This document shows, one piece after another, positions 10,842 to 22,395 of a DNA stretch of 64,000 nucleotides (position 1 is its first letter; each line of letters starts with the position of its first letter). This DNA comes from Margaritispora aquatica (lineage: Eukaryota; Ascomycota; Leotiomycetes; Helotiales; Discinellaceae). The notes beneath the pieces are model-generated. The model was not told the origin of the DNA, searched no databases, and saw only the letters and a list, made by a program, of their open reading frames with translations. The stretch is from the NCBI GenBank assembly GCA_007644065.1, contig VJWN01000008.1, positions 188,411 through 252,410 of the forward strand, in the 5' to 3' direction. Made by a program: the position numbers and the translations under genes.

Positions 10842-12411
10842 GCCAGGTTTAGAAGACGCTCTATGGCAGGTCAGTTAGCTAGAGGCTGGAAATGCGAGAA
10901 GCGAAAATTTCGATTTGAATTGCTGCATGGGTACGGAGTCTAACAATGGTCGTTTGGTAGTTCTGGATCGGATTCTTGCTGCACTGGAGTACTTTGTAGA
11001 CGGCGGCGTTAGTGGGGGAATCAAATGCAAGGCACATCAACTGCTGTTGAAAGTCATCTCTAGGGAGTCATATGGATCATTGCGACACGAAATCTTGCAT
11101 TCATTGCTCGGTTACATGAGAGGTTGCTGGATATGAGGCCATAGGTTCACGGGGAGGACGATAAATCAATGGCATCAAGCGTTGCTGATCACCTTTCTCC
11201 TTGCCTTAGACAATGCATAAATTTATGTGCTACCATTCAAAGAAACCATGATTACAAGTCGTGTGCTCAAGGCGAATCAGCACTTCGGTAAATAAGGGGT
11301 AGCGGCTTGGCACAACGCTTCCTCATTCTTAGTGAGATACAAGGGAAGATCGAGTCACATATAATGAGAGGTAAAAAGCAAAAAGCTCTTTTGATACGCC
11401 GAAGATGGCTTTCATCTTACGATGTCCGCGGAATAATTTCAAGATTTTCTGATATGTGCTGTAGGTCTACCTTCGTTTACCAGTTGTGTATTAATCATCC
11501 CACACTTCACCCATTCTAGTTATTCGTGATGCGAACTCCTTTCTCGGCATTCTTGGCGCTCGTTCGCTGCGGCGAGGATCATGAATGAGACGAGCGATGT
11601 TATGATTGCTTCAAAATCGCTTGTAGTTCTCGGATGGCGGGTTCTTGCTTGACCATTCTTGCTGGCGCATGTGAGTGTATCACTACCCAGCATGCATGTC
11701 ACATCAAAGAGACTAAGGGTTCTGTGCAGGATGTAGATATATATTTTTTGTCTAGCAAGTGTTGGATGTCGAAATCTTACCATGTCGTTGGTCGATCTCT
11801 ACTTTCATGTTACCTAAGGCTCAAAGTGTCTAGTGATCACTTCAAACCCGCTCATATATGATCGCAATCTAAATATCAATGATAGAATGACTTCTATAAG
11901 CCAAAATCAAACTTCAGGTCGCTTAAGCATTGGGAGTGAATCTCACATGGTGGTGACAAGATGTGAGTTTGAAGAAGGAAAGCGAGACGGGATCTGAGCA
12001 GTCAAACAAAGTCTAGAGACATGATGCTGAAAATCTTAATCACAACTGATCTGGATGATGTCCTCGACGAGGAACACTGGCAAACTCACCAGCATTATAC
12101 CAGTAACTCACAAGTCTCTGTTGACGAAGCTCATTTGGGCTCCTCACATAAAAATTTAGGACTCTGCACAATTCTTGCAACCTACAGCTTGATCTTGCCT
12201 GGACGAGCTTCGAAGATGTACGTGTGGCAAATCGAGCAAGGGTTATGGAGGTAACAATTATTAATTCAGGTATTCTTAATTATGCTCCAAAGAGATGAAA
12301 CAAAAATAGCCAATCGACGATTCAAGAGTTTGGTGAAAAAACTGTCTCGCTGATGTATGGCAGAGAATTTCAAATTGGAAAAGCAGTTTTCTTCCATTTA
12401 GACACTTCAAT
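10842..12411. other. Intergenic, nothing recognised
   Basis: About 1.6 kb between two genes that converge here. Only ORFs of 60-90 codons occur, without motifs. The ORF at 10915-11136 (73 aa) starts with ATG but shows nothing to support it. Confidence 0.5.
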
Positions 12412-14031
12412 TTAACTCTTCCTGCACTTATTTCCCACCCGCATCCTCGACTCCTTCCTTACTGAAGATGAAACTGACTCATAGCCAGTCTCTAAATCCA
12501 GCTCAGAAACCTCAGGAGTCGTTGCAACAGTTCTTTCTCTATCGTGAAAAAATTTCGGAACTTTGGTTGGAATTCGTCGAAGTCTTTTCGTCGGCACTGG
12601 AAGAGGTTCAGCTTCCATAGATTCTTCTTCCGAATCGCCTCCATCGACTTCCTCCTTCTCGTGCTGTTCTTCTTCTTCTATTTGATCTGGCTCTGCTTCT
12701 GTGTGGGAATCGTTTCTGCTCGTACTGCTGCTGCTCGCTGTGGTTTCCAAAGTCTGGCGACTTTTTGAACTCAGCGAATCCGAGAGTTCGGTGCGCGTCG
12801 AAGACCTGAAGAATTTCCGTGACTGCTTTATAGGTTTTCGCAGTGCCAATTTAGCAGCTTCCTTCTTCGCAATACCAGAACCTCGATCTGCCATTTCACT
12901 ATCCTTCATCAGGTTAAACAGCAATTCTTTCTGCTTCCCACACATCTCCCACTTCTCTTTACAAAACCTGTATCCACTCTCTGACCACTCCTCAGCAGCG
13001 AAATACCTCGTCTCTGCGACCCCGAAGCCATGACTAAATCCCCAATAATAACAGCCAGGCAGCAGAATCAACAATTGCCCAGCCTCCTGCTTTACCTCTC
13101 TATACTCCACGCCCCATTTCTCCAACGTCGTGGTATCGAGCCACAGTCCCAAGTGACGTATGAACTGGGAGCATTCCTGCGTGGGCTTAAGCGTCCCGAA
13201 GAACTTCAGCCGTATGTGTTCCTCGAGCGACTTCTTCTGTGAAGGCGGCACGATGAACCACGTTCGCGCTGCGCCACGGTAAAGGAGTTGCGAGACGACG
13301 AGGCCTAGGAGGGGAGTGCGAACTGTCGTTGGGGCGCCAGCAGTGCAGATTTCGAGGGTGGGTTTGTCAAATTGTGCGACTTTGGAGTGGTTGTGTAGGT
13401 ATTGGAGATTTGGTACTTTGATTGGAGGTCGGAAGTTTCCTATTTTGAAGAATTTGCGGAGGGGTGGGAGAGCTGTTGTTTTGTGAGCTCAAGCATGCAT
13501 ATAAAGCTTGAGATTACGAACATATTTCTTCAACTGCCGCACCCAAGCCTTCGCCACTCTCAAGCATGCTCAAAAACTCCTCCTTATCTAATTCTTCTTC
13601 GTCTTCCGTCTCAAGGTCTAGCAAAGCGCCTAGTGTGCTTTGGGTGCTTCTTTTTCCCAATTGAAAGTCATTCCAAGGTCCAAGAGGAGTTTTAGCAAAC
13701 AACTCAGTCTCTGTCATGATAGTATCAAGAGATAGATCTTTGGGTGACTGATAACTCCTCCCTTTCCTACCAGTGATCAGTTTTCACCATGTACTCCCAT
13801 ACAGGAAGTCGCACTCACCTACCCTTTGAATCTCTCAAGCATAAGACAACCACACATCTTTCCTTCTTTCTTATACTCCCTTAACAACTCATCAAATTTC
13901 CCCTTCTTCTCCAAAGTGTACAAACTCCACGGCTTGCCAATAGAGAGGTGAGATTCGAGCTGCGACTGGTCAGTGACAGACGAGTCGAGCTCAATGTCGC
14001 TTAGAGAATCACGGGTGGTTGAAGAAGCCAT
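12412..14031 (-). CDS. JmjC-domain protein, probably catalytically dead
   Basis: Three exons, 14031-13823, 13766-13522 and 13472-12412, with introns of 56 and 49 nt, giving 504 aa. The second half of a KDM4/KDM5-like JmjC domain is clear: RTWFIVPP (221-228), then FIRHLGLWLD, then QEAGQLLILLPGCYY and GFSHGFGVAE with His299 at the place of the last iron ligand. In active JmjC demethylases an HxD/E pair lies about 20 residues before the (K)xWYxIPP segment. Here that stretch (TTVRTPLLGLVVSQLLYRGA, 200-219) has no His, Asp or Glu, and Arg221 stands where the 2-oxoglutarate Lys would be near the Trp. I infer a chromatin-associated protein without demethylase activity. The C-terminal 150 residues are Ser-rich, acidic (EEEEQHEKEEVDGGDSEEE) and end with basic runs. 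Start is the ATG at 14031, immediately downstream of an in-frame GTG. Confidence 0.8.
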
Positions 14032-14700
14032 CACAAAATTGAAGCAACTTAGAAGATCAACTTCAAGAAGGGAGATGTTTCAATTCCTGTTCTAATTTTT
14101 TGGCACTTATACATGCTGCAGAGGTGAATGTCAAAGAAGCCTTGTCTTTGACGTTTTGGCACTGGAGGGGAAGATGCATGATCCTATACTTTTCTTTGTG
14201 ATGGTGGTTGAGGAAGAAAATTTTTGGACTGGACTATAATGAGATAGAAGAGAATTTTTGATGTCTTCCAAAGGGGAATTTGACCAAAGACACAAAAAAA
14301 CTGCAAGGCTACCTCTAGAGTTCAAGAATGAAGTAGGCAATCTAGACCTTGCTAGAACTATCTCCCCAAAGTATAGTTAGACGAAGGTCACATTGAAAAG
14401 TCCAATTTGAATGAGATTCGCTTTCATTCGACGCCTGTATCTGTGTGAATATGCACATGAATGGCCACACTCAAACCATGGCAAGCTTCTGATATGCCTA
14501 AAGAACGATCAAAAGATCACCCAAACGATGCCCATAGTCCAAACCCCCCAAACGCCAGAAGTGTAATAACCAGACCGGTAAAACCCTAGCAAAGCAGCCA
14601 AAGCAGAACAGAGCAAAGCAATGCGAAGCAAGATGAAGCAAAGTAGCAACCCCCCATGGTAAGGAGGTAGCAATCTCAAGCATCTTGCAACATAGGCTAA
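14032..14700. other. Intergenic between two minus-strand genes
   Basis: About 670 bases: promoter of the JmjC gene next to 14031 and the 3' flank of the acidic coiled-coil gene. No ORF or RNA gene is supported. Confidence 0.5.
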
Positions 14701-15939
14701 TTACTTGCGTCCACCACCACGACGAGCCTTCTTCATGTCCTTGATCTGCTTCTCAAGAGCGGCAATCTGAGCCCTGTCCTCCGCATGACGCTTGCCTAAC
14801 TTGCCATTCTCGTACTCCAGACGCTTGGTATACTCTGCCTCAATTAGAAGTGCTTCCTTGTAGTCCTCCTTGCGATCAATTGCAGTCTCCAAGTCGGCGC
14901 GGGCCCGCTTTAGAGCGTTGATCCACCAGATTTCTGTATAGATATGTTAGCAGATAGCCTTTTGACAGTTTGGAAATTAAAATAAATAAAAAAGTGTACT
15001 TACTGGCTGCTGGACGGTCCTCAGCGGCGTAGGCGTTCTTGCGGCGGAGCTTCTCAATCTTCTCATCGTCGTCAGATATCTCGAATTCTCTCTTCTCAAT
15101 TTCAGCAGTGGTGCAGATGACTCCATCGTCCTCCGATCCGTCCTCCGATTCGTCGTCAGTGGAGTCGACAATTAAGTGCTGAGCTGCGGCATGGATATCG
15201 ATATCAGGAGCAGACATTGAAGGACCAGCACCATTGTTTCCATCTGGAGCTTGAATACCGCCAATGGAGTCCATGATTTGGGGTACGTCGGTCTCAGTGC
15301 CCAAATCGACGCTGTCGTCAAGACCATTGGTGCTGCCACAGTCCATGCTCGAGTCTGCTTCAAGAACAGCAGCAGGAGCAGACGAGCCATCTGCATTGAC
15401 TTCTCCCATCTCCTCAACATCCATTCCCTTGACGGCGTAATCTCCTTCGGCATCAACCATGTTGCTGGTGTCACTGTCGATTACTTCCAAATTCTCGACC
15501 ATTGAATTGATCTGCGTAAGATCTGCTCCAGGAATCATCTTCTGCTCAGAGATGCGGGTATTGGCGTTGTCTCCAGCAGGAAGATTGGCTGCGACAGGAG
15601 CGTTGGTATCTTGAAGAATGTCAGACATTTTGACTTTAGTTTGAGGTAATTCTGCAGAAAATTCTCGAGGATCTTGAATAACAAATTGTTACTGGGTTTT
15701 GGCTCTGATAGAAAAAAATACTCGGAATTAAGCGACTCGCTTGACTTACCAGCGCTCGTGACGGGAGCGACCGTAGCCTCAATGGCATCCTGGGCAGCCT
15801 TTGAAGCATTATTGACACTTGGTAGTGCACCGTGGTCCCGATCGGCCGCCATGAAGGCAGCAAATCCTCGGGCCACATTTGCAAGAAATAATCGATCCTT
15901 GTCTGGGACATAGGGTTGTTGAGGAGGAGGAGGGTCCAT
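14701..15939 (-). CDS. Acidic protein with C-terminal coiled coil, unknown family
   Basis: Three exons, 15939-15750, 15651-15004 and 14933-14701; introns of 98 and 70 nt (donor GTAAGT in both); product 356 aa. The N-terminus is Pro-rich (MDPPPPQQPYVPDKDR) followed by a short helical region (RLFLANVARGFAAFMAADRD). The middle, about 75-285, is strongly acidic with runs such as STDDESEDGSEDDG and ISDDDEKIEKLRRK. The end, about 280-356, is a predicted coiled coil: IWWINALKRARADLETAIDR, then heptad-like EYTKRLEYENGKLGKRHAED, closing on the basic KKARRGGGRK. An alternative start at 15628 (MSDILQ) would omit the first exon, but the frame and splice signals make the longer model better. The acidic middle and basic tail suggest a nuclear or chromatin-linked protein; this is an inference. 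Confidence 0.7.
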
Positions 15940-16044
15940 TCTAACTCTAGGGACCGGTATGTGAAACTGTTAATGAATTAGTTGATTATCTTCATATGTG
16001 TAAGGTAGAGTTGAGCAAAAGAGAAGTGACCAGTAGGCTGCTTG

Positions 16045-16734
16045 CTATGAGATGAAGACGGCAGTTTGTGGTAGAGGTGGAAGATGCGGCAAGTGACTCT
16101 TCTGGAGACTAACATTGCTACTGAACTTGGATGGACATGTATGTTGATGTGTATGTATATTGGTCTTCCGATGTTGGTCGCACAGGGGAGAGACGATGAC
16201 AGTTGCGCTGGCAGCGCTATGATGGTAGGTATGCGCCGTGGTATCCTGCAGACTTGTGTAGCTCTCCAAAATACTAAATAGAGAAGCGCCGAGCAGGGAA
16301 GAGTGTGTATGAAGCCGAAGATACGTAAAGGGTACCTTTTCTTGTAACTGCGGAGTATTGAGGGTGGCGTGAGAGCTAAAGATCTGCTTTGAAGTCGTTA
16401 GTATGCGCTTTTGGACCTTGTGATAATTGAATGGCGGAAGTGTTGAAGATCTTGTGAAGTTGATAGAGGAGGTAAAGATAGGGATCGTTACCTTTTGACA
16501 GAATTGAGATGTGATTGATGTAGGAGCAATGCGTGTATTGGCACGTCGATGTTGTGGGTTGGAGCAAGAAGAGTGTGAAGGGAAAGAAGAGGAAGAGGAG
16601 GAGGAGGAGGGTGTCATTACGGAACGAAGTGTTGAGCTAGCGAAAGCCTGATGGCGAATGCGAGCTAAATCAATGAATGAGGGTAGGTAGTCGAATTCAA
16701 TGTGAATATTAATCTGATTGTATTGAGCCAACAT
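16045..16734 (-). CDS. Possible Ser/Thr/His-rich hypothetical ORF (doubtful)
   Basis: Uninterrupted 229-codon ATG-started frame just upstream of the acidic coiled-coil gene, on the same strand. It is rich in Ser, Thr and His, with a run of eight Ser (SSSSSSSS) and no recognisable domain. The length is above chance for this base composition, but the sequence is pyrimidine-rich, which favours open frames on this strand. It may instead be long 5' untranslated leader of the gene at 15939. A mitochondrial presequence-like Ser/Arg composition is visible, but no mature domain follows. Confidence 0.3.
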   Translation of the reverse strand: MLAQYNQINIHIEFDYLPSFIDLARIRHQAFASSTLRSVMTPSSSSSSSSFPSHSSCSNPQHRRANTRIAPTSITSQFCQKVTIPIFTSSINFTRSSTLPPFNYHKVQKRILTTSKQIFSSHATLNTPQLQEKVPFTYLRLHTHSSLLGASLFSILESYTSLQDTTAHTYHHSAASATVIVSPLCDQHRKTNIHTHQHTCPSKFSSNVSLQKSHLPHLPPLPQTAVFIS

Positions 16735-17276
16735 GAAGAGGTATGGCAGAGCAGTTCTATCCAGTGCTTCTTCATAAGTATATTCTAGCCATTGATCCGC
16801 CGCAACACGCCGTGAAGAATGGGAGTAGCCCAAAGTGCATGCACATATGATATCTAGATAGAGAGATAGATTTTAGATGGAATACTTTCTGGCAGTATCA
16901 AACTCTATGAATAATTTGGTACTCACAAGTATAATAGAGCCTCGAGATTGCATATTGACTTTGGGCCAAAGACAGCAAGTAACCATGATGCGTCAACAAA
17001 AGAGAGCAATAACAAGTCTTCAAGCATGCTCAAATCCAGGCAGCCTTTACTCGAGCTCAGAAGTCCAAGGAAAGCTCTACATTGAGAGTTGCAAAGCTTC
17101 AGTAGCCTTGCTCAACCTATACTTAACGCAAAAGATCAAAGTACACAACGAACAACCAAAACTAAATCAGAGCAGTTCCTTAGTGATCCGATATTTAGCC
17201 AGTATAGGAGATGCCACAGACAAGAAAAATCCTGGCCAGACTGAGGCTCAAGGTCATAGGAAAAATTTGCAAAAAG

Positions 17277-17282
17277 AAAAAA
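17277..17282 (-). terminator. RNA polymerase III terminator of tRNA-Ala
   Basis: A run of six T on the minus strand (followed by C and five more T) starts nine bases after the tRNA 3' end, as expected for a Pol III stop. Confidence 0.75.
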
Positions 17283-17290
17283 CGTGTTAT

Positions 17291-17384
17291 TGGAGTTACT
17301 GGTGATCGAAACCAGGACTTTTCGCATTTGAGATGATCCAAGGATCATTGCAAAGCGAATGCTCTACCACTGAACTATAACCCC
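17291..17384 (-). tRNA. tRNA-Ala (anticodon TGC) with 22-nt intron
   Basis: Cloverleaf read directly from the minus strand. The acceptor stem is GGGGTTA/TAACTCC with the G3:U70 wobble that is the main identity element of tRNA-Ala. The D arm is GTTC-AGTGGTA-GAGC, the anticodon stem TTCGC/GCGAA, the mature loop TTTGCAT with anticodon TGC, the variable loop AAGTC, and the T arm CTGGT-TTCGATC-ACCAG; the discriminator base is A. The 22-nt intron follows position 37 and contains ATGATCC/GGATCAT arms. Oddity: the pair closing the T loop is T-A instead of the nearly invariant G53-C61, which also spoils the internal B box. The gene could therefore be a diverged or weak copy. Confidence 0.82.
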
Positions 17385-19836
17385 CGAACTGTAACAAGTT
17401 GTCACTGCTTGATGGAAGACGAAATACTATTTCGTTATACGAACAATGTGTGCGAATTTCGGCAATGCTTCGGCTGATGGGGGTTGGCCTCCGCCAGATC
17501 CACTTAGTACGAAAATAAAACACATTAGGGCACATGAGTGGTAACTGAGATTACCTGTCTTGTTCCGTTTCGTAGTGTGAGAACTGTTGTATAGCTCTAA
17601 TATTCTGTTGTGACACTTACTATGTAACTCCCTGGAGGATGGTTTTGAAAGAGACAACAGGCCATGTCCAGACCTTCACCTCTAGTGAAATAGATGGCAT
17701 AATAGTATTACAAAACATAGTTAGAGGGATACTTGATCACTACAAGCAGGCACTAAACACATTTTAACCTCCTTCACGGACCTTTCAATCCAGATCTAAC
17801 TGAATAGACACCTGTCAGAAGCTGGAGATAATCTGGCCATTTGGTTTAAGAGTATTATTGAAGGCCTCTCCTTGGAAGGTTAGAAAAATGTAGCGTCTAA
17901 ACACATAAACACAAGAGTGATACCAGGCCATACCAGGCGCTAACAAAAGGCAGCTCACAGTTCACACACATGTGACTTGCATGATGTAAAGGTTGGACTG
18001 CGTTTTGTTCCATGGTTTGATTACCCAAGGTGAAGAATTGGAAATAAACTAGAACATCAACGATAGCGAAGAAAGATTTTCTGAGAATGCAAAGGCTTCA
18101 GATACTATTTAACTCGCCGTAGCTACTAGCTACCTTGTCACATATCTACCAGTCATGCCACAGACAACGAAGGAACCTGCGAACGGATAAACAAATAGAC
18201 AAATAAAAACAAGTAAAAGCTCGAGGAAACAGCACTTGCAATCATAAGAAAGGCAGTCAAGCGGCTATACAAACAAGAAATTTGTGTAGAGAAACAAAAG
18301 ACAGATTTTTTAAACAAACCATGTTGCCTGAAGACATACGATCCCAAGAAACCCTCTAGACCGGAAGCTTTTCACACAGTGGCGACCGCGATACCCTGTC
18401 TTCGCCTAAGATGGCAATATCGCGGCTAAGCCCTTCTTCTCTAGATTCATGAATGTCGGGATAAGGCTCAACCTGAAAGGCAGTCATTATGCGAGCTTCC
18501 ATTGTTCAACCTTTGAGCACGATTCGAAAAGCTACCTGCGGCACTCTCCGTATAGATAGTACCCACGCCATCTTTTGTCGCAAGCAAGAGACATGGCAAT
18601 CCACCAAGCACGCCGAGAAACAAACATGAGTTGATGAAGTGCCTGGGTCAAGTTGGCTTGGCGAATTGATGATGGGTTGGTTTCGTCCGAATGCTTGTTG
18701 CCTCGCTTCGAGCAGGAGAAGATAGACAGTTCCAGCTTGGCTCTGCAGGTATATAACATCCACACAATCGTCTGTCGCAAGAAAGGATGAGCGTCAACTA
18801 CGCCATGAAGCATAAGTAGTCTTGTTTGATTCGAAGGCCTTGGTGGGAATAGTGAGTTGGCGTATGACGCCATCAAGCAAGAGAATATGCTTGCTTTGAA
18901 CAGGTAGAAAGTCCGATTCATGCCTTTCCGGTACCTGTCAGCCGTGCCATCGGTGGTCTGAATAAGGGATCTATATCTCATCTTATTGAATTCGTAACAC
19001 GTTAGGAAGTAAATATACCTGATCTAATATGATCACCGTGAGAGGGTTGAGGAGTGGGTGATAACTGATATCGGAAAGACATGGCTCGCTTCGAGCAAAT
19101 ACCTACCTTATGATTCCTTTCGATGATCTGTCGTTGGCTCTCGCCGTTTTCAAGCATCAGAATTTGATAAACAGTTTCAAGGCAAGAAAGGCTCTCATAA
19201 GTGAATTGTCGTGTTGTGTGTCGTGATAACTGATTTCAGAGCTCTGCTAGAGTGGACAAAGTTGACGATAACTAAATCAGACAAATAAAGAGCTCATTCC
19301 TATGCTCACTTCCTGCTAAGACCTAACTTTGCCTTACAATGAGCCTGTAGTCAGCTCTCGTCAGTTGCCAATGTCTAAATGCTGGAATGAATCTCGTAAG
19401 TGAGTTGTCGTGTCGTGATGAAGTCAGACATGAGGTTGGGATGTGCCTGGGGAGTCTGATGCATGCATAGCGGGGAGCGATTACTAGCTCGAACCCTAAA
19501 AATTATCACTCCTATGCCCTCAGTCTAAACATCACCTTCTTGCAACAACATAACACCATTACCATGCTCACAGTTTCACGGCGGAGTTTACGCTGGACCA
19601 GAATTACCCTCTTGAGCTATCGAGATGGTAGGTAAATTGGAAATATCAATGCATTTCAAAGGAAGTTAATTTTTTCATTATCGGCATACTCATTACTGCC
19701 AAGTGGTATCTCTGTTTGTCCCTCTGGAGTTATATATCCATTCACGCCATATCGAGTCCTGTACACCTGCGTTTCCAACTCCCAAACATGCATTATTTTC
19801 CAATCAAAGAAGAAATCCGAATGCTACTGCCGCTCA
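17385..19836. other. Gene-poor stretch with degenerate internal repeats
   Basis: About 2.4 kb without a gene I can support. Short similar segments recur: CTCGCTTCGAGCA at 18702-18714 and 19085-19097, and AAGTGARTTGTCGTGT at about 19199 and 19398. On the minus strand at about 18490-19020, several frames give fragments resembling one another (for example LATDDCVDVIYLQSQAGT and LATKDGVGTIYTESAAGS), as if a repeat-containing gene had decayed by frameshifts. No intact model could be built. Confidence 0.4.
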
Positions 19837-20505
19837 TCACATCACAGTACAGCCACAACAACACACCGCCGCACAACAACCCAAACAACACCCGGTCCCC
19901 ATATTACTCTTCTCTTGCACCACAATGACGGGCTGCACATTTCCATAATACAGCGGCTGCTGGCCCTGCTGATACTGCGGTTGCTGCTGAGTCTGGTAGT
20001 ACTTTGCTGGTTCCTGGTATTGAGGGATTGGCGTTGGCTGTGGGGACTGATATGTAGGCTGTGGTGTCGGCAGAGGCGAGGCATGCGAGTGGTGCGAAGA
20101 GTGGAATGCAGCAGGAGCAGGAGTTGGCGTTGGAGATGGTGCGTGATATGTCTGTGGGGCACTGGTTTGCGGGAATCCGTAGCCAGCACCGGCAGCAGAG
20201 GCAGCAGTGTGCTGTGGTGATATAGACCCGATGTACGTCGACTGTCCGGTTGTCTGAGGAGATATAAACGCGGATTGCCCAGTCGCCTGGGGAGATTGGT
20301 ATGGGGGTGATGGCTCGAAGTGCTGGGGTGATTCCCAGTTGTGTTTTGAGGGCTCGTTGTTGGTAGTAGTGTTCATTGCTACTGGTATCTGGCTGTGTGA
20401 TGGGGGTGAACCGACACCTGGGAGGCGGATATTGGCGTGTTGCTGTGATGGTGGAGGAGATGTGTTGAGACCGAGAGACGCTCCATAGAAGTCGTTCGAT
20501 GCCAT
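19837..20505 (-). CDS. CYSTM-type protein: Pro/Gln-rich with Cys-rich C-terminal tail
   Basis: Single-exon ATG-started protein of 222 aa. The first 200 residues are disordered and rich in Pro, Gln, Ser and Tyr, with repeats of the QSPQ/TGQS and PTPTPAP type. The C-terminus reads GTGCCLGCCAAVCCCGCTVM: eight Cys in a short hydrophobic patch. This matches the CYSTM module, a tail-anchored or palmitoylated cysteine-rich segment known in eukaryotic stress-tolerance proteins. It probably sits at the plasma membrane or an endomembrane with the disordered part in the cytosol. A function in stress or metal tolerance is inferred from the family only. Confidence 0.75.
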   Translation of the reverse strand: MASNDFYGASLGLNTSPPPSQQHANIRLPGVGSPPSHSQIPVAMNTTTNNEPSKHNWESPQHFEPSPPYQSPQATGQSAFISPQTTGQSTYIGSISPQHTAASAAGAGYGFPQTSAPQTYHAPSPTPTPAPAAFHSSHHSHASPLPTPQPTYQSPQPTPIPQYQEPAKYYQTQQQPQYQQGQQPLYYGNVQPVIVVQEKSNMGTGCCLGCCAAVCCCGCTVM

Positions 20506-22395
20506 GTTGATGATTCTGTAGAGGTTGAGGACTCGACTACGGTGAGGGATATTCGCTCGAAGTCGGCGCTACCTCCAAGCTGGTGCTTTTGGCGATGCTT
20601 TCTCGCGATCTTGTTCTTACTTTCACAACTTATTTATTGTTTTATATGCAGGTACAGTTTTTGGGTCGACCAAGGCATACACAAGAAAGATACAACGTAG
20701 AAGTTTACTGAAGACAGAACCTCAAGTGTTGTCGCAAACATTTTACTGTGCCCTCACACTGAGGCTGAGCCAAGTGTGTGGTGTCTTGCAGTTGAGGAGG
20801 CGCCCTCTTCCCCCTTCGAATTTCAGTGCCACAAGTCATCCAATCAATATTCCCCACCTAAGCTGTTCGCCCTCGCTCATTGGCGATGTTCCCGTTCTGG
20901 ACGGTCGTGGCGTCAGGGGTTGAGCTCCAGGCTGAATCCAAGGCGATTTTCCTCTTTGACGAAAGCGGGTGAGAACTTTACTGTCAGAAGTTTATGCATT
21001 CCTTGTGCTTCAAAGGAAGGAATACCCGAGATGATGAAAGCCAAGGAAGAAAGAAATCGTGAAAGTGTAGTCTTATTCTATTTTAACCGAGCCTACTCCG
21101 AATTTGAATTTGAAAACATTCTTAATTTTCATACCTCCAACGAAATTCTGATCAAGACTATACTCACTCCTCAGCCAAACTCTGATCCTTCTCGCTCGCA
21201 TTCACCTTGCTCCTGTTATATCTCATTTCTAGATACATAGACACGAAGCTGTATTTCACTTTCAACAAGCGAAGAACCAAGTAAGAGAGACAATACGAGT
21301 ATAGGTATACCCCCACCACACACACAGTCAAGTCACGAAGCGCTTTCCAAGTACTCAAGATTCGCCAACGGCTTTCTTTTCTAAGAGAAGCTCCTGCTAT
21401 CAATATTGCAGCAGATGTATAAGTGTATAAGTGGGGACAGGGAACGCGCTCGGTGTTTAGTGTCATAAGCGAGGCAGTTACTAAGTCAGACTCTTGCGCT
21501 TTTCTCCCCTCATATAAAAGCAATAGATTTCGAACTCTTGATTACGTATCTACTTCATATAAGCTAGGCATTTGGGAAGGTCAACACACAAGTGCTGTGT
21601 CAGCAACTAAGCCCGCCTACCTTGCATTCTCACGCCCACCACAATCGCTTAACTCACAAGGGCAGCCATACAATCCTAGTCCACAGCCTTGGGAATTTCA
21701 AGACTTGGGTGATGCGAAGTTAGATTTACGATTTTGGTATGGTGCAGTTTACCCTTGGCTGGGAATTGGCATTACTGGTGGAAGGTGAGAGTGGCGCAAG
21801 GACCAAGTGTTGGGAACTTGAGAGAGAACTGAGATCTTATATAAAGGAGATGGAGATCTTGGTGCTTGGTAGGTGTGTAAGGAAGAGAGTGGCGGGCGTT
21901 GAAGATAATTATGACGATCAAGATGAAGATGAGAGAGGAGGGGAGAGGAGAGATAAGATAAATGAGTGGTGACATTGAGGAAGTTTGTGTTTTGATTCCA
22001 ACATGATGATGGAGAGTTGAGTACGAGCGCTTAAGTGGAATATCAAGTGATGTGTTTGAAGTTCTTCACTCTACAGTTCTTAATATGCGCGACCTTCGCT
22101 TTTACGCATATAAAGTTTTCGCTTCATGCATTTCCATTAGCGGTATTCAGCTTAAATTCAGCTATCCTTTTTCGATCCAACATCTCAACTTTTCCTTGAG
22201 ATCTTCATGCTCTTCCTACATGACTTATCCTCCACACTACGGTTGCTACCCATTCTCCATGTTCTGTAAGGTAACAACCCATCCAAGTCGCTCTTTTACC
22301 TTATCTCTTCATCTTGATCTCAAGATCCCTCCCCTCCAAAAGCTTCACCACACTACACCCTATCCTGTACCACCTCCTCTCAACCACTCACTGCC
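20506..22395. other. Intergenic with one doubtful ORF
   Basis: About 1.9 kb between the CYSTM-type gene and the CaaX protein gene. Apart from the doubtful small ORF at 21164-21466, I see only short unsupported frames and a purine-rich patch near 21920-21965. Confidence 0.45.
21164..21466 (-). CDS. Doubtful small membrane ORF (100 aa)
   Basis: ATG-started frame of 100 codons with one or two hydrophobic segments (LTVCVVGVYLYSYCLSYLVL, about 64-83) and a charged tail ending NASEKDQSLAEE. It has no known motif, no intron and no conserved neighbour. It may be chance, or the last exon of an undetected gene. Confidence 0.25.
   Translation of the reverse strand: MTLNTERVPCPHLYTYTSAAILIAGASLRKESRWRILSTWKALRDLTVCVVGVYLYSYCLSYLVLRLLKVKYSFVSMYLEMRYNRSKVNASEKDQSLAEE

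Noticed and set aside
18532..18981. 149-aa minus-strand ORF
   Set aside because: Reads through segments whose better-looking protein fragments lie in other frames; not credible as one protein.
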